A stretch of 64,000 nucleotides of DNA from Acetatifactor muris (GCF_024623325.1 NZ_JANJZD010000004.1:1-64000); one strand, 5' to 3'. Positions 35,820 through 45,572 are shown, counted from the first letter of the stretch. Notes: a model not told the origin generated them from the letters alone. Numbers and translations are program-made.

Positions 35820-36971
35820 ATGAGACATCATCAGTATAATCCGGATTTTAAATTTGTCGTAAATCCTGAAAGCTTTGATAAGTATACAGATCGGGAAATA
35901 TTACAATACTGCCTAGGTGCGACAATGTATATGCCTGGAACAAAGGATTTTGCACCTAAGATACTTGCCGGGGCCTATCCTGGTCTGACGACAGTTGTCT
36001 TCTGTTTTGAAGATGCCTGCCCGGAGGAGCAGGTGCCGGCTGCGGAAGAAAACGTGCATCATCTTCTTGATACTATTACCAATGCGGTGGAGGACGGTAC
36101 ATTACCGGCTGACAGAGTACCCCTTATATTTATAAGAATTCGCAACCTGGCGCAGTTGAAGCACTTTGGCGAAAAACTGACAAAACATCAGGTTCAATCC
36201 TTATGTGGCATTAACTTTCCTAAGTTTAACGCGGAAAACGGATATGAATATTTTGTGTATCTTCAGGATTTGAATGAGCGATTTGATGAGATTCTTTACG
36301 GGATGCCGATTATCGAGGATCCGGAGGTGGCTTACAAGGAGACGAGAACCCAGGAATTGATTGGTATCAAAAAGATATTGGACAAGTATCATGACTTAGT
36401 ATTACAGGTACGAGTGGGAGGAACAGATTTTTCTTCGGTATTCGGAGTTCGTCGAGGTGTCGATTATTCGTTGTACGATATTATGACTGTACGAGAGTGC
36501 CTGTCTGATATTATTAATGTCTGTGGCAGGAACAATGAGTACGTGATTTCGGGACCTGTCTGGGAGTACTTCCGTGCACCGAAAGACTTGATGTTTGAGG
36601 AACTTCCGAAGCATGGATTGGAAGATTATCTAATCAGGAGACAGCCCCTTGTAAACAACGAAATCGACGGACTTCTTCGTGAAGTCATCCTTGATAAGGC
36701 CAATGGATTTGTAGGAAGAACAGTCATCCATCCGACCCATGTGAAATTTGTGAATGCACTCATGGCTGTTACGAATGAGGAATACAGTGACGCATGCATG
36801 ATTCTGAATCACAGGCATGGTGGTGTTGTGAAAGGAACTGGATCAAATAAAATGAATGAAGTAAGTCCGCATACTAACTGGGCTAAAAAGATTTACAATC
36901 GGGCAAGGGCCTTCGGCGTGATTGAGAATGAAGGGGCATATGTAAAGCTTTTTGCTGTAAATGAACAATAA
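35820..36971 (+). CDS. HpcH/HpaI-citrate lyase-like C-C bond lyase (TIM barrel)
   Basis: 383 residues. The N-terminal GATMYMPGTKDFAPK, TVVFCFEDACPEEQVPAA and RIRNLAQL match the citrate-lyase beta/HpcH barrel, where Glu-Asp (FEDA) and Arg bind Mg-enolate. Later VRVGGTDFSSVFGVRRG and GFVGRTVIHPTHVKFVNAL complete the core. Its length and form resemble the C-C lyase family (PF15617) predicted in the biosynthetic arm of tellurite-resistance operons. It probably cleaves or makes a C-C bond between an oxo acid and an acyl or aldehyde partner. The start has GGAGAAGATTG. Confidence 0.8.
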   Translation: MRHHQYNPDFKFVVNPESFDKYTDREILQYCLGATMYMPGTKDFAPKILAGAYPGLTTVVFCFEDACPEEQVPAAEENVHHLLDTITNAVEDGTLPADRVPLIFIRIRNLAQLKHFGEKLTKHQVQSLCGINFPKFNAENGYEYFVYLQDLNERFDEILYGMPIIEDPEVAYKETRTQELIGIKKILDKYHDLVLQVRVGGTDFSSVFGVRRGVDYSLYDIMTVRECLSDIINVCGRNNEYVISGPVWEYFRAPKDLMFEELPKHGLEDYLIRRQPLVNNEIDGLLREVILDKANGFVGRTVIHPTHVKFVNALMAVTNEEYSDACMILNHRHGGVVKGTGSNKMNEVSPHTNWAKKIYNRARAFGVIENEGAYVKLFAVNEQ

Positions 36972-37001
36972 ATACATAACCTGTAGCAGGAGAGATGCAA
37001 A

Positions 37002-37511
37002 ATGACGATGGACATTCATACTCCAATAACAAATAAGGTGGCGGCAGATTTACATGCAGGTGATATTGTGACAATTACAGGATCTATTTTATGTGGACGT
37101 GATACCGTTCTTCCAAGGGTGGTTGGTCTTATAAACGAAGGAAAGAGTGAAACACTGGGGATTGACTTAACAGGAAATGTTATATTTCATAGTGCAGTCA
37201 GTCCTGCAGGCGTTGGTCCTACTTCCAGTAACAAACTGGAAATTGAAAGTAGTATAGAAACACTGTCGAAGGCAGGGATTAAGATGCACCTTGGGAAGGG
37301 ACAAATTCATAGGGAGACCATAGAAGCGTTGGATAAGTATAATGCGGTTTATGCAGTTGTCCCTCCGGTGACGGCTTTATTGGGAGACAGGACCGTCGGG
37401 CAAAGGCTGGTCAGTTTCCCAGAACTTGGCATGGAGGCACTATATGAATTAAAAGTAGATCACTATCCGGCAATTATTGCAGCAGCGCATGGGAGGAGCA
37501 TCTATGATTGA
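37002..37511 (+). CDS. Class I fumarase / L(+)-tartrate dehydratase beta-type subunit
   Basis: 169 residues equal to the C-terminal domain of class I fumarases: DIVTITGSILCGRDTVLPR near residue 28, HSAVSPAGVGPTSSNK and AVVPPVTALLG. It forms an active hydratase with the alpha subunit encoded next, which it overlaps by 8 bases. The gene order beta-alpha is reversed relative to many tartrate dehydratase operons. The substrate is not necessarily fumarate. In this setting it could hydrate or dehydrate a dicarboxylate made by the neighbouring lyase. Confidence 0.88.
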   Translation: MTMDIHTPITNKVAADLHAGDIVTITGSILCGRDTVLPRVVGLINEGKSETLGIDLTGNVIFHSAVSPAGVGPTSSNKLEIESSIETLSKAGIKMHLGKGQIHRETIEALDKYNAVYAVVPPVTALLGDRTVGQRLVSFPELGMEALYELKVDHYPAIIAAAHGRSIYD

Positions 37512-38358
37512 CTATGAAAGAACTGTCGCCCTTGTCAGAGATGCTCTTGTTGAAGCAGGCTCGACATTTAGAGAAGATAAAAAAGTGATATATAAGAAGG
37601 CAATAGCTGCTGAAACCAATGAGAAGGCAAAGTGGGTTTTGGAGACTGTGTTGGAGAACGCGGAAGCGGCAGAGAAGAATCACAGCCCTCTGTGTGATGA
37701 TACTGGAATTCCGCATTTGATTCTTGAAGTGGGCGAAGATGCGGTTATAACAGGACGTTTGCTCGATGCAATTAAGCAGGGAGTGCAAGAAGGACTTCGC
37801 AAATTACCAGGACGTCCTATGGGAATTATGGGGGATGACGCTCACAGAATTGATCAATCGGGAGGATTGAACCCAGATAGTGCGGGGGTTGAAGCAGCCC
37901 CAATTTTATTGAGAAGATGCGGAGATAATGTAATTCGTCTGCATATTTTAATGTTTGGCGGAGGTCCTGCCATACGAGCCAAAACGTATCGAATCTTCCA
38001 CAGACACGATATGCAGGTGGTAGTAGATGAGATTGTAAACTGGGCAAGGGAAGGGGTTTCCCAGCTTGGATGCTCTCCCTGTACACTTGCTGTCGGAGTA
38101 GGCCGCAGCCATTTTGAGGCCACCGCTATGATGCTGGAGGCTCAAGTGGACGGCAGATATGAGATTCAAAGTGAATTGGAAAAAGAAATAACGCGAAGAG
38201 TAAATGAAGCTGATATTGGACCATTGGGACTTCACGGAAGGACAAGCGTTCTTGCCACATTTATGAAAGTCGGACCGCAGAGAGCAAGTGGTGTAAGGAT
38301 TGTCTGCGTAAGGCCTGCTTGTTGCTTCGAGCCAAGAATAGCAAGCGTAGAATTGTAA
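37504..38358 (+). CDS. Class I fumarase / tartrate dehydratase alpha-type subunit (Fe-S)
   Basis: About 284 residues of the N-terminal catalytic domain of class I fumarases. Three Cys positions expected for the [4Fe-4S] cluster are seen: SPLCDDTGIP, QLGCSPCTLAVGVG and the terminal RPACCFEPR region. MFGGGPAIRAKT replaces the more usual kGGGSEN loop, so the substrate may differ from fumarate. The start at 37504 follows GGGAGGAGCATCT. It is the last gene before asnB, 65 bases away. Confidence 0.87.
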   Translation: MIDYERTVALVRDALVEAGSTFREDKKVIYKKAIAAETNEKAKWVLETVLENAEAAEKNHSPLCDDTGIPHLILEVGEDAVITGRLLDAIKQGVQEGLRKLPGRPMGIMGDDAHRIDQSGGLNPDSAGVEAAPILLRRCGDNVIRLHILMFGGGPAIRAKTYRIFHRHDMQVVVDEIVNWAREGVSQLGCSPCTLAVGVGRSHFEATAMMLEAQVDGRYEIQSELEKEITRRVNEADIGPLGLHGRTSVLATFMKVGPQRASGVRIVCVRPACCFEPRIASVEL

Positions 38359-38423
38359 GTGTAGAACACCTCTTATGAGGCAATTATAGAGAAATTTTGA
38401 GAAAGAGAAGGTTGAAGAATAGA

Positions 38424-40330
38424 ATGTGTGGGATTTGCGGAGTCATTCAAAAAAAGGACATTAATTCAGGGGGGGTATTGCGCTTGAGGATTTTAAACGT
38501 GCAATGGAGGTTCAAAGGCATCGTGGACCTGATGATCAGGGAATTGTCGCATTTCGATATGACGGAACTGTAAAAGAAGCGGAAACTGCGGATAAATTAT
38601 ATGGAGAAGGTAATTTCGACGGTGGGTTCGGCTTTAACCGTCTCAGCATAAAGGATTTGAGCATTGAAGGACATCAGCCAATGCTTTCTGGTAATAAGAA
38701 AGTGATTCTTGTGTTCAATGGCGAAATATATAATGATGTAGAATTAAGAAAAGAATTAATAAATAAGGGATACAACTTTAGAAGTACAACCGATACGGAA
38801 GTCATTCTTAAAATGTATGAAGAGTATGGGTTTGAGCAAATGATTGGCAGATTGAATGGTATGTTCGCAATTGTCATTATGGATCTTAGGACAAATTTTC
38901 TTTATATGGCCAGAGATCGATTCGGCATCAAGCCATTATATTATTCTGATATAGATGGAAAGATATATTTTGCTTCCGAGTTAAAAAGTCTGATTCAGTT
39001 TAAAGGCTTTAAAAGAGAACTGGATTTTGATGCATTCAATGCAAGAATCATCTTTTCGAGACCAAGCGACAAAGTATTGCTCAAAAATGTAAATATGTTA
39101 GCCCCCGGATGGGCATTAATTGTTTCTCCAGATGGCAATGTCAGAAGATGGCAGTTCTGGAATATTGATCATTACGAAAGACAAAATAAATACAAAAATA
39201 TTGACGATGCTATTGAAGCTCTAGATTGTATACTTGCTGATGCGGTTGAAAGACAATTGGTAAGTGACGTAAAAGTAGGATGTCAGGTGTCTGGGGGAAT
39301 CGATTCTACACTTGTAAGTTATTATGCAAATAAGGCTGATGTGCCAAACTTAAATGCTGGTGTGTCAATCGTTGATAATACCCAGGCCGGTAGGATTGAA
39401 GAGCATTATATTGATATTGTCAGTAATACTCTGAATTTAGAAGAACATAAATTTAGAATGGATGAGGAATTTTTTATTAATAACTATGAAAGAGCCTCGT
39501 GGTGTAACGATGCTCCTATATATAAGCCGTTCTTTCTGTCGTTCTATTTACTGGCTAAACAGGCAAAGAACTATGTAACCGTATTGATGAGCGGAGAAGG
39601 TTCTGATGAAACCGCAGGGGGCTATGGAAGGTTTGCTGCTGGTGTTTTCCAGCCCTTTATGTCAAAGTTTAACTTAAGGTCTGGTTCTTTAAAAAGCTAT
39701 GATAGCTATGCTGAATATGAAGTGATGTCTGATTCTACAATTTTAGGATTTACAGCCAAAGATTATGACAATACAGCAGAGCTTATCGAGAATGAGATAG
39801 ATAGGTTTAATGAGTTCAAGGGCAGCAATTTTACGAAGCATCTAAAGTATGAAACTATGTATCGACTTCCGGAATCCTGTCTGCGACAGGACAAAATGAC
39901 AATGGCTTCTTCCATAGAAAACAGAGTCCCGTTGCTTGATAATGATGTTGTTGATTTTATCATGGAATTGCCGGAAAGTATGCTTTTACATTTCAAGGAG
40001 GGATCTCCTTTGGAAATGGGAGATAACCCATTTGAGTGGATTGATGGAAAGTATATTTATAAAGAATTATTGGCACGGAAATTTGGGCATGATTTTGTAT
40101 ATAGAAAAAAAGGAATTATGGTTTTTGACGAAAAGACATTATTAGCATGTACAGGATTTAAAACACTGTTCTATAATAAAATTTTTCCTTCTATGAAAAG
40201 AAGAAATGTTATTGATTATGATCATATTGAAAAGCTTTATCGCAATTTGGCAGGCTTAAATAAAAATGAATTTAACTTGATGTGGAGAGTAATAGGTTTG
40301 GAGACATGGTGTCAGCAGTTTATTGATTAA
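38424..40330 (+). pseudogene. asnB: Asparagine synthetase (glutamine-hydrolysing), frameshifted at a G7 tract
   Basis: The expected N-terminus MCGICGVI, with nucleophile Cys2, is present at 38424 but its frame is lost at seven consecutive G (38469-38475). The frame from ALEDFKRAMEVQRHRGPDDQG onward is open to 40330. Eight G would restore a protein of about 635 residues. Glutaminase motifs (FGFNRLSIKDLS, FNGEIYND), the ATP loop SGGIDSTLVSYY and the synthetase region (MSGEGSDETAGGY) are intact. If translated from the internal ATG at 38504 (608 residues), the enzyme would lack the glutaminase nucleophile and depend on free ammonia. It may amidate or adenylate-activate a cassette product rather than aspartate. 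Confidence 0.82.
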
Positions 40331-40805
40331 GAATGGGTTCTTATGCGTAATGCGCAAAATTTTATTGGTACGGCTGTATCCTATGACACTTCATTTCGAA
40401 CTGTCAGGAAGCAGGCGGGGGTGGTCGGAGCTTTATGAAGATAATCATGTTATTCGTAAACTTTAACAGCTGTCAGCTGAATTTGGGACAAAAGTAATTG
40501 CAGAGAAAAACGTTGGTGTAGCAATGCTGTAATCAATAATAATTATTCCAATGTTATAGAATGCAGAACGGTGATAATACACAGCGACAGAATAAAACGC
40601 ACAATTGAGAATGGATTTGTGACACAAAGAGGTATGCAAATGGTAAAAAATTTGGTGACCAGATCGATATGATATTCCCATGTTTATACGGATTATTTCA
40701 GTATAACTAAAGTGCACTTTTTGCCAATCTGAGTACAGATTGGCATATAAAAACAATTAACTTCACGGATTTAGGTTTAAGATATCATACAAGGTGGTAT
40801 AAAAA
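40331..40805 (+). other. 475-base gap with decayed coding-like frames
   Basis: No intact gene. Two overlapping broken frames look coding-like: one beginning MRNAQNFIGTAVSYDTSF at about 40344, one reading HFELSGSRRGW, a stop, then QLSAEFGTKVIAEKN. A small lost gene is plausible. The family is not recognised. Base composition becomes more AT-rich from here to about 44.6 kb. Confidence 0.3.
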
Positions 40806-41858
40806 ATGTTACGAAAGCAATATGTTAAAAATCAGCAAATTATAGATAATTATTATAAACAACCTATATTAATTTCGATTATTATACCAACTCATAATGT
40901 TGAAAAATATATTCTACATTGTCTAAGGTCTATTATTGAGCAATCATACTCTAATTTTGAAATAATAATAGTAGATGATTTTTCAACAGATGGAACTTTG
41001 ACTATTGTTTCAGAAATGGCAAATGTATGTAATAAAATTGAGGTAATTCAACTATTAGAAAACAAGGGATCAGCTTTTGCGCGAGAAAAGGGGTTAGAGA
41101 TATGTAGAGGAGAATTAATAACGTTTGTAGATGGTGATGACTGCTATTGTGATAATACTGCTCTGGAAAAAATTATTCAAACATATATCTGCCATCCTGT
41201 TGATTGTATTATGTGGGAATATCAAGCCCGTCATAAAGGGAATATACTTCGGAGGCATTATTATAAGGGGAAAACAGGTTATTATAATGTGCAAGATGTC
41301 GCTTTTATGAAGATTAAAAGACCATTACCGCATTGGCACTATTTATGGAATAAATGTTATCGGCATGATGTAATTAAAAAAAATGGAATTCATTTTATAA
41401 GTAAATTACGTAGAGCAGAAGATGTTCGTTTTAATGAAGATTTTATGAGTGTAGCACAAGATTATTACATTATACCCCAAATGTTATATGAATATAATTG
41501 TACGAATCCAAATCAGGTTACCAAAGAGAATGTTAATCAGACACTTAAAGTTGTTCAACAAAGTTTGAACAGATACAAAGAAACTTTAGATAATAATTTA
41601 CAGTTATGTAGTGATCTAAATATTTTGGAAAAGGCTCAAAAATATGTATATAGAGATTTTTATATAAAAACAATCAAACTTTTATTGGCCTCAAGGAGAT
41701 TCAGGTGGAATAAAGAATTTAGAAAAGCTATATTTTCTGATAGTATATATAAACGTAGCGCAGCTATGACACATGGGAAACAATGGATAATAATTGGATT
41801 ATATCTGGAGAGTGTAAAGAATATTTTGAAAAGAAAAATTAAAAAATATTTAATCTGA
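40806..41858 (+). CDS. GT2 family glycosyltransferase
   Basis: 350 residues. The GT-A fold opens ISIIIPTHNVEKYILHCLRSII, with IIIVDDFSTDGT and, near residue 110, FVDGDDCY as DxD metal site. The rest is an extended C-terminal region with several Tyr/Trp segments, no membrane helix. It would add one sugar of the repeat unit on the cytoplasmic side. It is strongly AT-rich, unlike the glycosyltransferases at 20-26 kb. Confidence 0.88.
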   Translation: MLRKQYVKNQQIIDNYYKQPILISIIIPTHNVEKYILHCLRSIIEQSYSNFEIIIVDDFSTDGTLTIVSEMANVCNKIEVIQLLENKGSAFAREKGLEICRGELITFVDGDDCYCDNTALEKIIQTYICHPVDCIMWEYQARHKGNILRRHYYKGKTGYYNVQDVAFMKIKRPLPHWHYLWNKCYRHDVIKKNGIHFISKLRRAEDVRFNEDFMSVAQDYYIIPQMLYEYNCTNPNQVTKENVNQTLKVVQQSLNRYKETLDNNLQLCSDLNILEKAQKYVYRDFYIKTIKLLLASRRFRWNKEFRKAIFSDSIYKRSAAMTHGKQWIIIGLYLESVKNILKRKIKKYLI

Positions 41859-42067
41859 CTTTTTAAAGTTTGTTGTGAATATAAGATTTGAGGCAGGCTC
41901 TAGACTTTTTCTAGTATTGTCTTTTTGAAATTTATCTATAATAAGACAGAAGTTCTGTTATTTGATTGATAAAAAAATAGTATTAAAGAGCTATATAGTT
42001 TACGTTACTGTTTGGTTTAAGTAAAAAATAATTCATAATTGTACAAAAAATAATTTGGAGAATTAAG

Positions 42068-43612
42068 ATGAATGGAAGAACAGAAAATTCCATTAGAAAT
42101 ATTTTTTGGGGAGCTGTAAACCGCATTGTAAGTATACTATTTCCTTTTGTTGTACGAACAATTTTTGTATGGAAGCTTGGTGAAGAATATTTAGGGTTGA
42201 ACACATTGTTTAGCTCTGTTTTACAGGTTTTGAATCTGGCAGACTTAGGTTTTTCCAGTGCAATTGTGGCAGGAATGTATAAACCAATAGCTGAGAATGA
42301 TACGGAGAAAATATCGGCATTGATGAATCTGTATCGTAGGATATATAGGAAGATAGGGTTGATAATTGGGGGAGTTGGTCTTGTATTAACCCCGTTCATT
42401 GAGCATTTTATCGAAGGAGATCCGCCTGCCAGGATAAATATATATTTTTTATGGCTGCTCTATTTAATTAATTCTGTTGTAGGATATTTAATGTTTGCTT
42501 ATAGGATTTCCGTTTTAAATGCACATCAGAGAAGTGATATTACTGAAAAAGTAGGTGCATTATGCAGAATTGTTATCAGTATATTCCAAATATATGTTGT
42601 AGTATGTTGGAAAAGTTTTTACTTATATGCAGTTGGAGATATTATATGTGCTGTGATATATAATCTATGGAATGCAATGGAGTGCAAAAGGTACTATCCG
42701 GAATATTCTTGCAGTGGAGAGATAGACAAAGAAAGTCGGCATATAATTAATAAAAATATAAGTGCACTTGCCTTGCAAAAATTTGGTAATACTATATCTA
42801 TTTCGTTAGACTCGATTGTAATATCAGCGTTTTTAGGACTAGCAACAGTAGGAATTTATGGGAATTACTATTATATTATTTCAGCTATATCAATTTTTAT
42901 TACAATGATTTATAGGGTTGTTACAGCGGGTATTGGAAACAGTCTGGTAACAGAAACAGTAGAAAAAAATTATAAAGATTTTAGTATTTTCTTTTTTCTA
43001 AATACATGGTTGATTGGATGGTGTTGTATTTGTTTCATGTGTATTTTTCCGGATTTTATGACAGTTTGGATGGGGAAGAATAGACTGTTTTCAGATGTCA
43101 TTGTGTTAACATTGGCACTAAGGTTCTTTTTTGAGCAATTAAGAAAGGTAGTATTGACTTATAAAGATGCAGCGGGTATGTGGTGGATAGATAGATGGAG
43201 GCCAGTTGCAGGTTGCAGTGTTAATTTGCTGCTAAATATTATTTTAGTGAGATATATTGGAGTTGCAGGAGTTGCATTATCAACTGTAATAAGTTATTTG
43301 GTGATTGAAATTCCGTGGGAAACTCGTGTTTTTTTCAGGTGCTTTTTTAAAAGAAGTGAAGCTAGATATTATTGCGAGATGGTAAAAAGTATTTTTACAC
43401 TTGTGATATCCGGTGGACTTACATATTTTTTTTGCAGGATGTTACCTTTCAAAGAGATAGGTGGAGTTATTGTAAAACTTATTACATGTATATTTGTCCC
43501 CAATATAATTTTTGTATTATTGAATTTTAAAGATGCAAACTTTAGGAATAGTATACATTTTATTAAAAAAATATTTGCAATAATAAAAGTGAAAAAGTTA
43601 AATTTGAAATAA
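42068..43612 (+). CDS. Wzx-type polysaccharide flippase
   Basis: 514 residues with about 12-14 hydrophobic helices of the MOP superfamily. The N-terminal stretch (NIFWGAVNRIVSILFPFVVRTIF, then LNLADLGFSSAIVAGMYKP) is typical of polysaccharide exporters. It moves lipid-linked repeat units to the outside for the Wzy-like polymerase at 21302. A gene fragment similar to its first third remains at 28384, suggesting it replaced an earlier flippase. The 209-base gap before it (41859-42067) shows no gene. Confidence 0.88.
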   Translation: MNGRTENSIRNIFWGAVNRIVSILFPFVVRTIFVWKLGEEYLGLNTLFSSVLQVLNLADLGFSSAIVAGMYKPIAENDTEKISALMNLYRRIYRKIGLIIGGVGLVLTPFIEHFIEGDPPARINIYFLWLLYLINSVVGYLMFAYRISVLNAHQRSDITEKVGALCRIVISIFQIYVVVCWKSFYLYAVGDIICAVIYNLWNAMECKRYYPEYSCSGEIDKESRHIINKNISALALQKFGNTISISLDSIVISAFLGLATVGIYGNYYYIISAISIFITMIYRVVTAGIGNSLVTETVEKNYKDFSIFFFLNTWLIGWCCICFMCIFPDFMTVWMGKNRLFSDVIVLTLALRFFFEQLRKVVLTYKDAAGMWWIDRWRPVAGCSVNLLLNIILVRYIGVAGVALSTVISYLVIEIPWETRVFFRCFFKRSEARYYCEMVKSIFTLVISGGLTYFFCRMLPFKEIGGVIVKLITCIFVPNIIFVLLNFKDANFRNSIHFIKKIFAIIKVKKLNLK

Positions 43613-43623
43613 GGTTTGGGTAT

Positions 43624-44607
43624 ATGCAGAAAATAAATAGGGATTATAGTATAGATTGTTTTAGAATTTTGGCTCTACTTATGGTTTTATCTGTCCACTT
43701 TAGGGGGGGTATTGAGTTACCGATTATAGTGGATAAATTATTTGGATTTGGTGCCTATGGAGTGGCATTATATTTTTTGATTAGCGGATATTTGGTTGTG
43801 GAATCAGTGAACAGGCAAACGAGCTATGCGGCGTATGTTTTTCAAAAGGCTATGAATATATTGCCCATGTATTGGATGTCACTTATATTGACATTTGTTA
43901 TTGCTGCACTGTGGTTGAAAAAGTATCCTGTCAGTTGGGAATGGATATATCATGTGTTTCTAATTAATATGTTTATTCCTGCGAAAGAGTGGATGTGGTG
44001 GAATTCAGTAAATTATTTTTGGACGATGCCAGCTTTTATGGGTTGGTATTTGTTGGCACCAATTTTACTTAAGTTTTTAAATACAGCAAGGGGGTGGGCT
44101 TTTGTGACATTTTTGACAGCGGTGTCAACACCGTTATTAAAACAGTGGATGAACACTATTGCGAACAGACAATTTGTCAATTGGAATTTTTTATGTCTTT
44201 TATATATTTTTTGCTTAGGATGTTTGGTATGGTTTGTTGTAAAAGAAAAGAGATATAAAGAGGGATTGGTATACGGTTTTGGTATTGGATCAATTGGATG
44301 GATTGCAGGAAATACAAGCGGGTTCCTTGTGTTTGGGGTTGGGTTTTATACGATTATTTTGCTGTTCAAAATATTAAAGATTCGGTTTGAGAATAAGAAA
44401 GTGCAGGTAGTTGTGTCTTTATTGTCAACATCGACATATGCTGTATATTTGATACATTATTTTGTATTACTTTTTTGGGAAAGTGGCTATCTGCCACATA
44501 TGTCATGGTTTATCAGTTATATTTTGTTTTTGATGGCGTCGTGGGGAGTTGGAATCTTTTTTCAGAGGGTTATGAAATGGACGGGAAGGGTGAAGATTAT
44601 AAGATAA
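43624..44607 (+). CDS. Acyltransferase family 3 membrane protein
   Basis: 327 residues and about ten membrane helices of the acyltransferase-3 (OafA/NolL-like) family. The first helix contains CFRILALLMVLSVHF with the catalytic-type His, and LYFLISGYLV follows. It probably O-acetylates or otherwise acylates a sugar of the surface glycan. A G7 run (43703-43709) lies in frame at HFRGGIELP, and the 13-mer around it is identical to that at the asnB break. Loss or gain of one G would silence it. It follows the flippase by 11 bases. Confidence 0.85.
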   Translation: MQKINRDYSIDCFRILALLMVLSVHFRGGIELPIIVDKLFGFGAYGVALYFLISGYLVVESVNRQTSYAAYVFQKAMNILPMYWMSLILTFVIAALWLKKYPVSWEWIYHVFLINMFIPAKEWMWWNSVNYFWTMPAFMGWYLLAPILLKFLNTARGWAFVTFLTAVSTPLLKQWMNTIANRQFVNWNFLCLLYIFCLGCLVWFVVKEKRYKEGLVYGFGIGSIGWIAGNTSGFLVFGVGFYTIILLFKILKIRFENKKVQVVVSLLSTSTYAVYLIHYFVLLFWESGYLPHMSWFISYILFLMASWGVGIFFQRVMKWTGRVKIIR

Positions 44608-44788
44608 AATGGTGGCAGTTAGCAAATGGCCAGTAGACCAACTTCTTTTATGTCCTTGTTGTTATGGCATTAATAAGTGTCTGCCATCGCCAGAACCGTA
44701 CCTATCAGTAGCTTGATGATTGTAAAACGGATTTGAAAGCAGGTGGATTATGCCATTCGGAAGATGTGGACGGTACACCTTTAGACTA

Positions 44789-45548
44789 GAGCGTGTTTGA
44801 AAATTACCAACCTCTGGTCATTTTAACCAAATTAGGATTGAAACAAGGCATACAAATCCCATATAGGTGAACGCCAGCTTATCATAACGGGTGGCAATGC
44901 GGCGGAACCCCTTGAGTTTGAGAAAGTATTTCTCTACCAAATGGCGCTCTTTATACAGCCACCAGTCACAGTGGCGCTCAAATTTGGCTCCTTTTTTGGA
45001 AGGGATGGTTGTTTCCCCGCCGTTTTCATAAATATAATCGATTAGTTTATAACTGTCATAACCGCGGTCCGCAAGTATGTTGCTTCCTTCTATATTCACA
45101 TGCTCCAGGACTGGGATGGCAAAATTAATGTCATTGCGCTGTCCTTCGCTAAGCATCAGGTAGACAGGATGTGGCATCCAGTGAAAGTTCATAAAGTTCG
45201 GCCTCAAGGCTGAGCACTCGGAAGATATTATCAAGGATTCCGTCATCAATCCACTTACGGAAACGGCTGTATACCGAATTCCAGGGGCCATAGCGTTCCG
45301 GAAGGTCACGCCACGGGGCTCCGCTGCGTGCAATCCAGACCATCCCGTTAAGCATGGTGTGGTTATCCGTGGAAGGCCGTCCTGGTTTTCCTGTTTTTTC
45401 CAAGGGAAGTAAAGATGCAACCTGTTCCCATTCCTGATCGGTAAGTTCGTAACGCCTCAACATAATATCGCTCCTTTTTTCTTTATTTTAGCATGGATTA
45501 GGGATGGAAACAAAGGTTTTGTGTACTTTTTAATTTTCAAACACGCTC
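44789..45548 (-). mobile_element. IS5-family insertion sequence, internally deleted
   Basis: A 760-base element with perfect terminal inverted repeats GAGCGTGTTTGAAAATTA at both ends (44789 on; reverse complement ending at 45548) and a flanking TA duplication (44787-44788 and 45549-45550). It carries one broken transposase on the minus strand. It lies between the acyltransferase and the GtrII-like gene, only 24 bases upstream of the latter's start and just ahead of its ribosome site. Confidence 0.9.
44818..45463 (-). pseudogene. IS5-family transposase, deleted and frameshifted
   Basis: The 5' part (45463 leftward) reads MLRRYELTDQEWEQVASLLP, RSGAPWRDLPERYGPWNSVY and ends LSLDATSCLPDA. The 3' part (to 44818) continues in another frame PVYLMLSEGQRND, ADRGYDSYKLID and RHLVEKYFLKLKGFRRIATRYDK. 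In related transposases about 40 residues separate the first catalytic Asp (LDAT) from NPVYLMLSEGQ. Here they abut, so roughly 120 bases are missing at the junction near 45175. The enzyme is almost certainly inactive. The two frames come from the deletion rather than programmed frameshifting. Confidence 0.85.
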
Positions 45549-45572
45549 TAGAAAAAACAAAGGAGTACAGAG

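Noticed and set aside
44818-45463. Programmed frameshifting between two transposase frames
   Set aside because: The two frames join where about 40 conserved residues are missing, so a deletion explains the shift.
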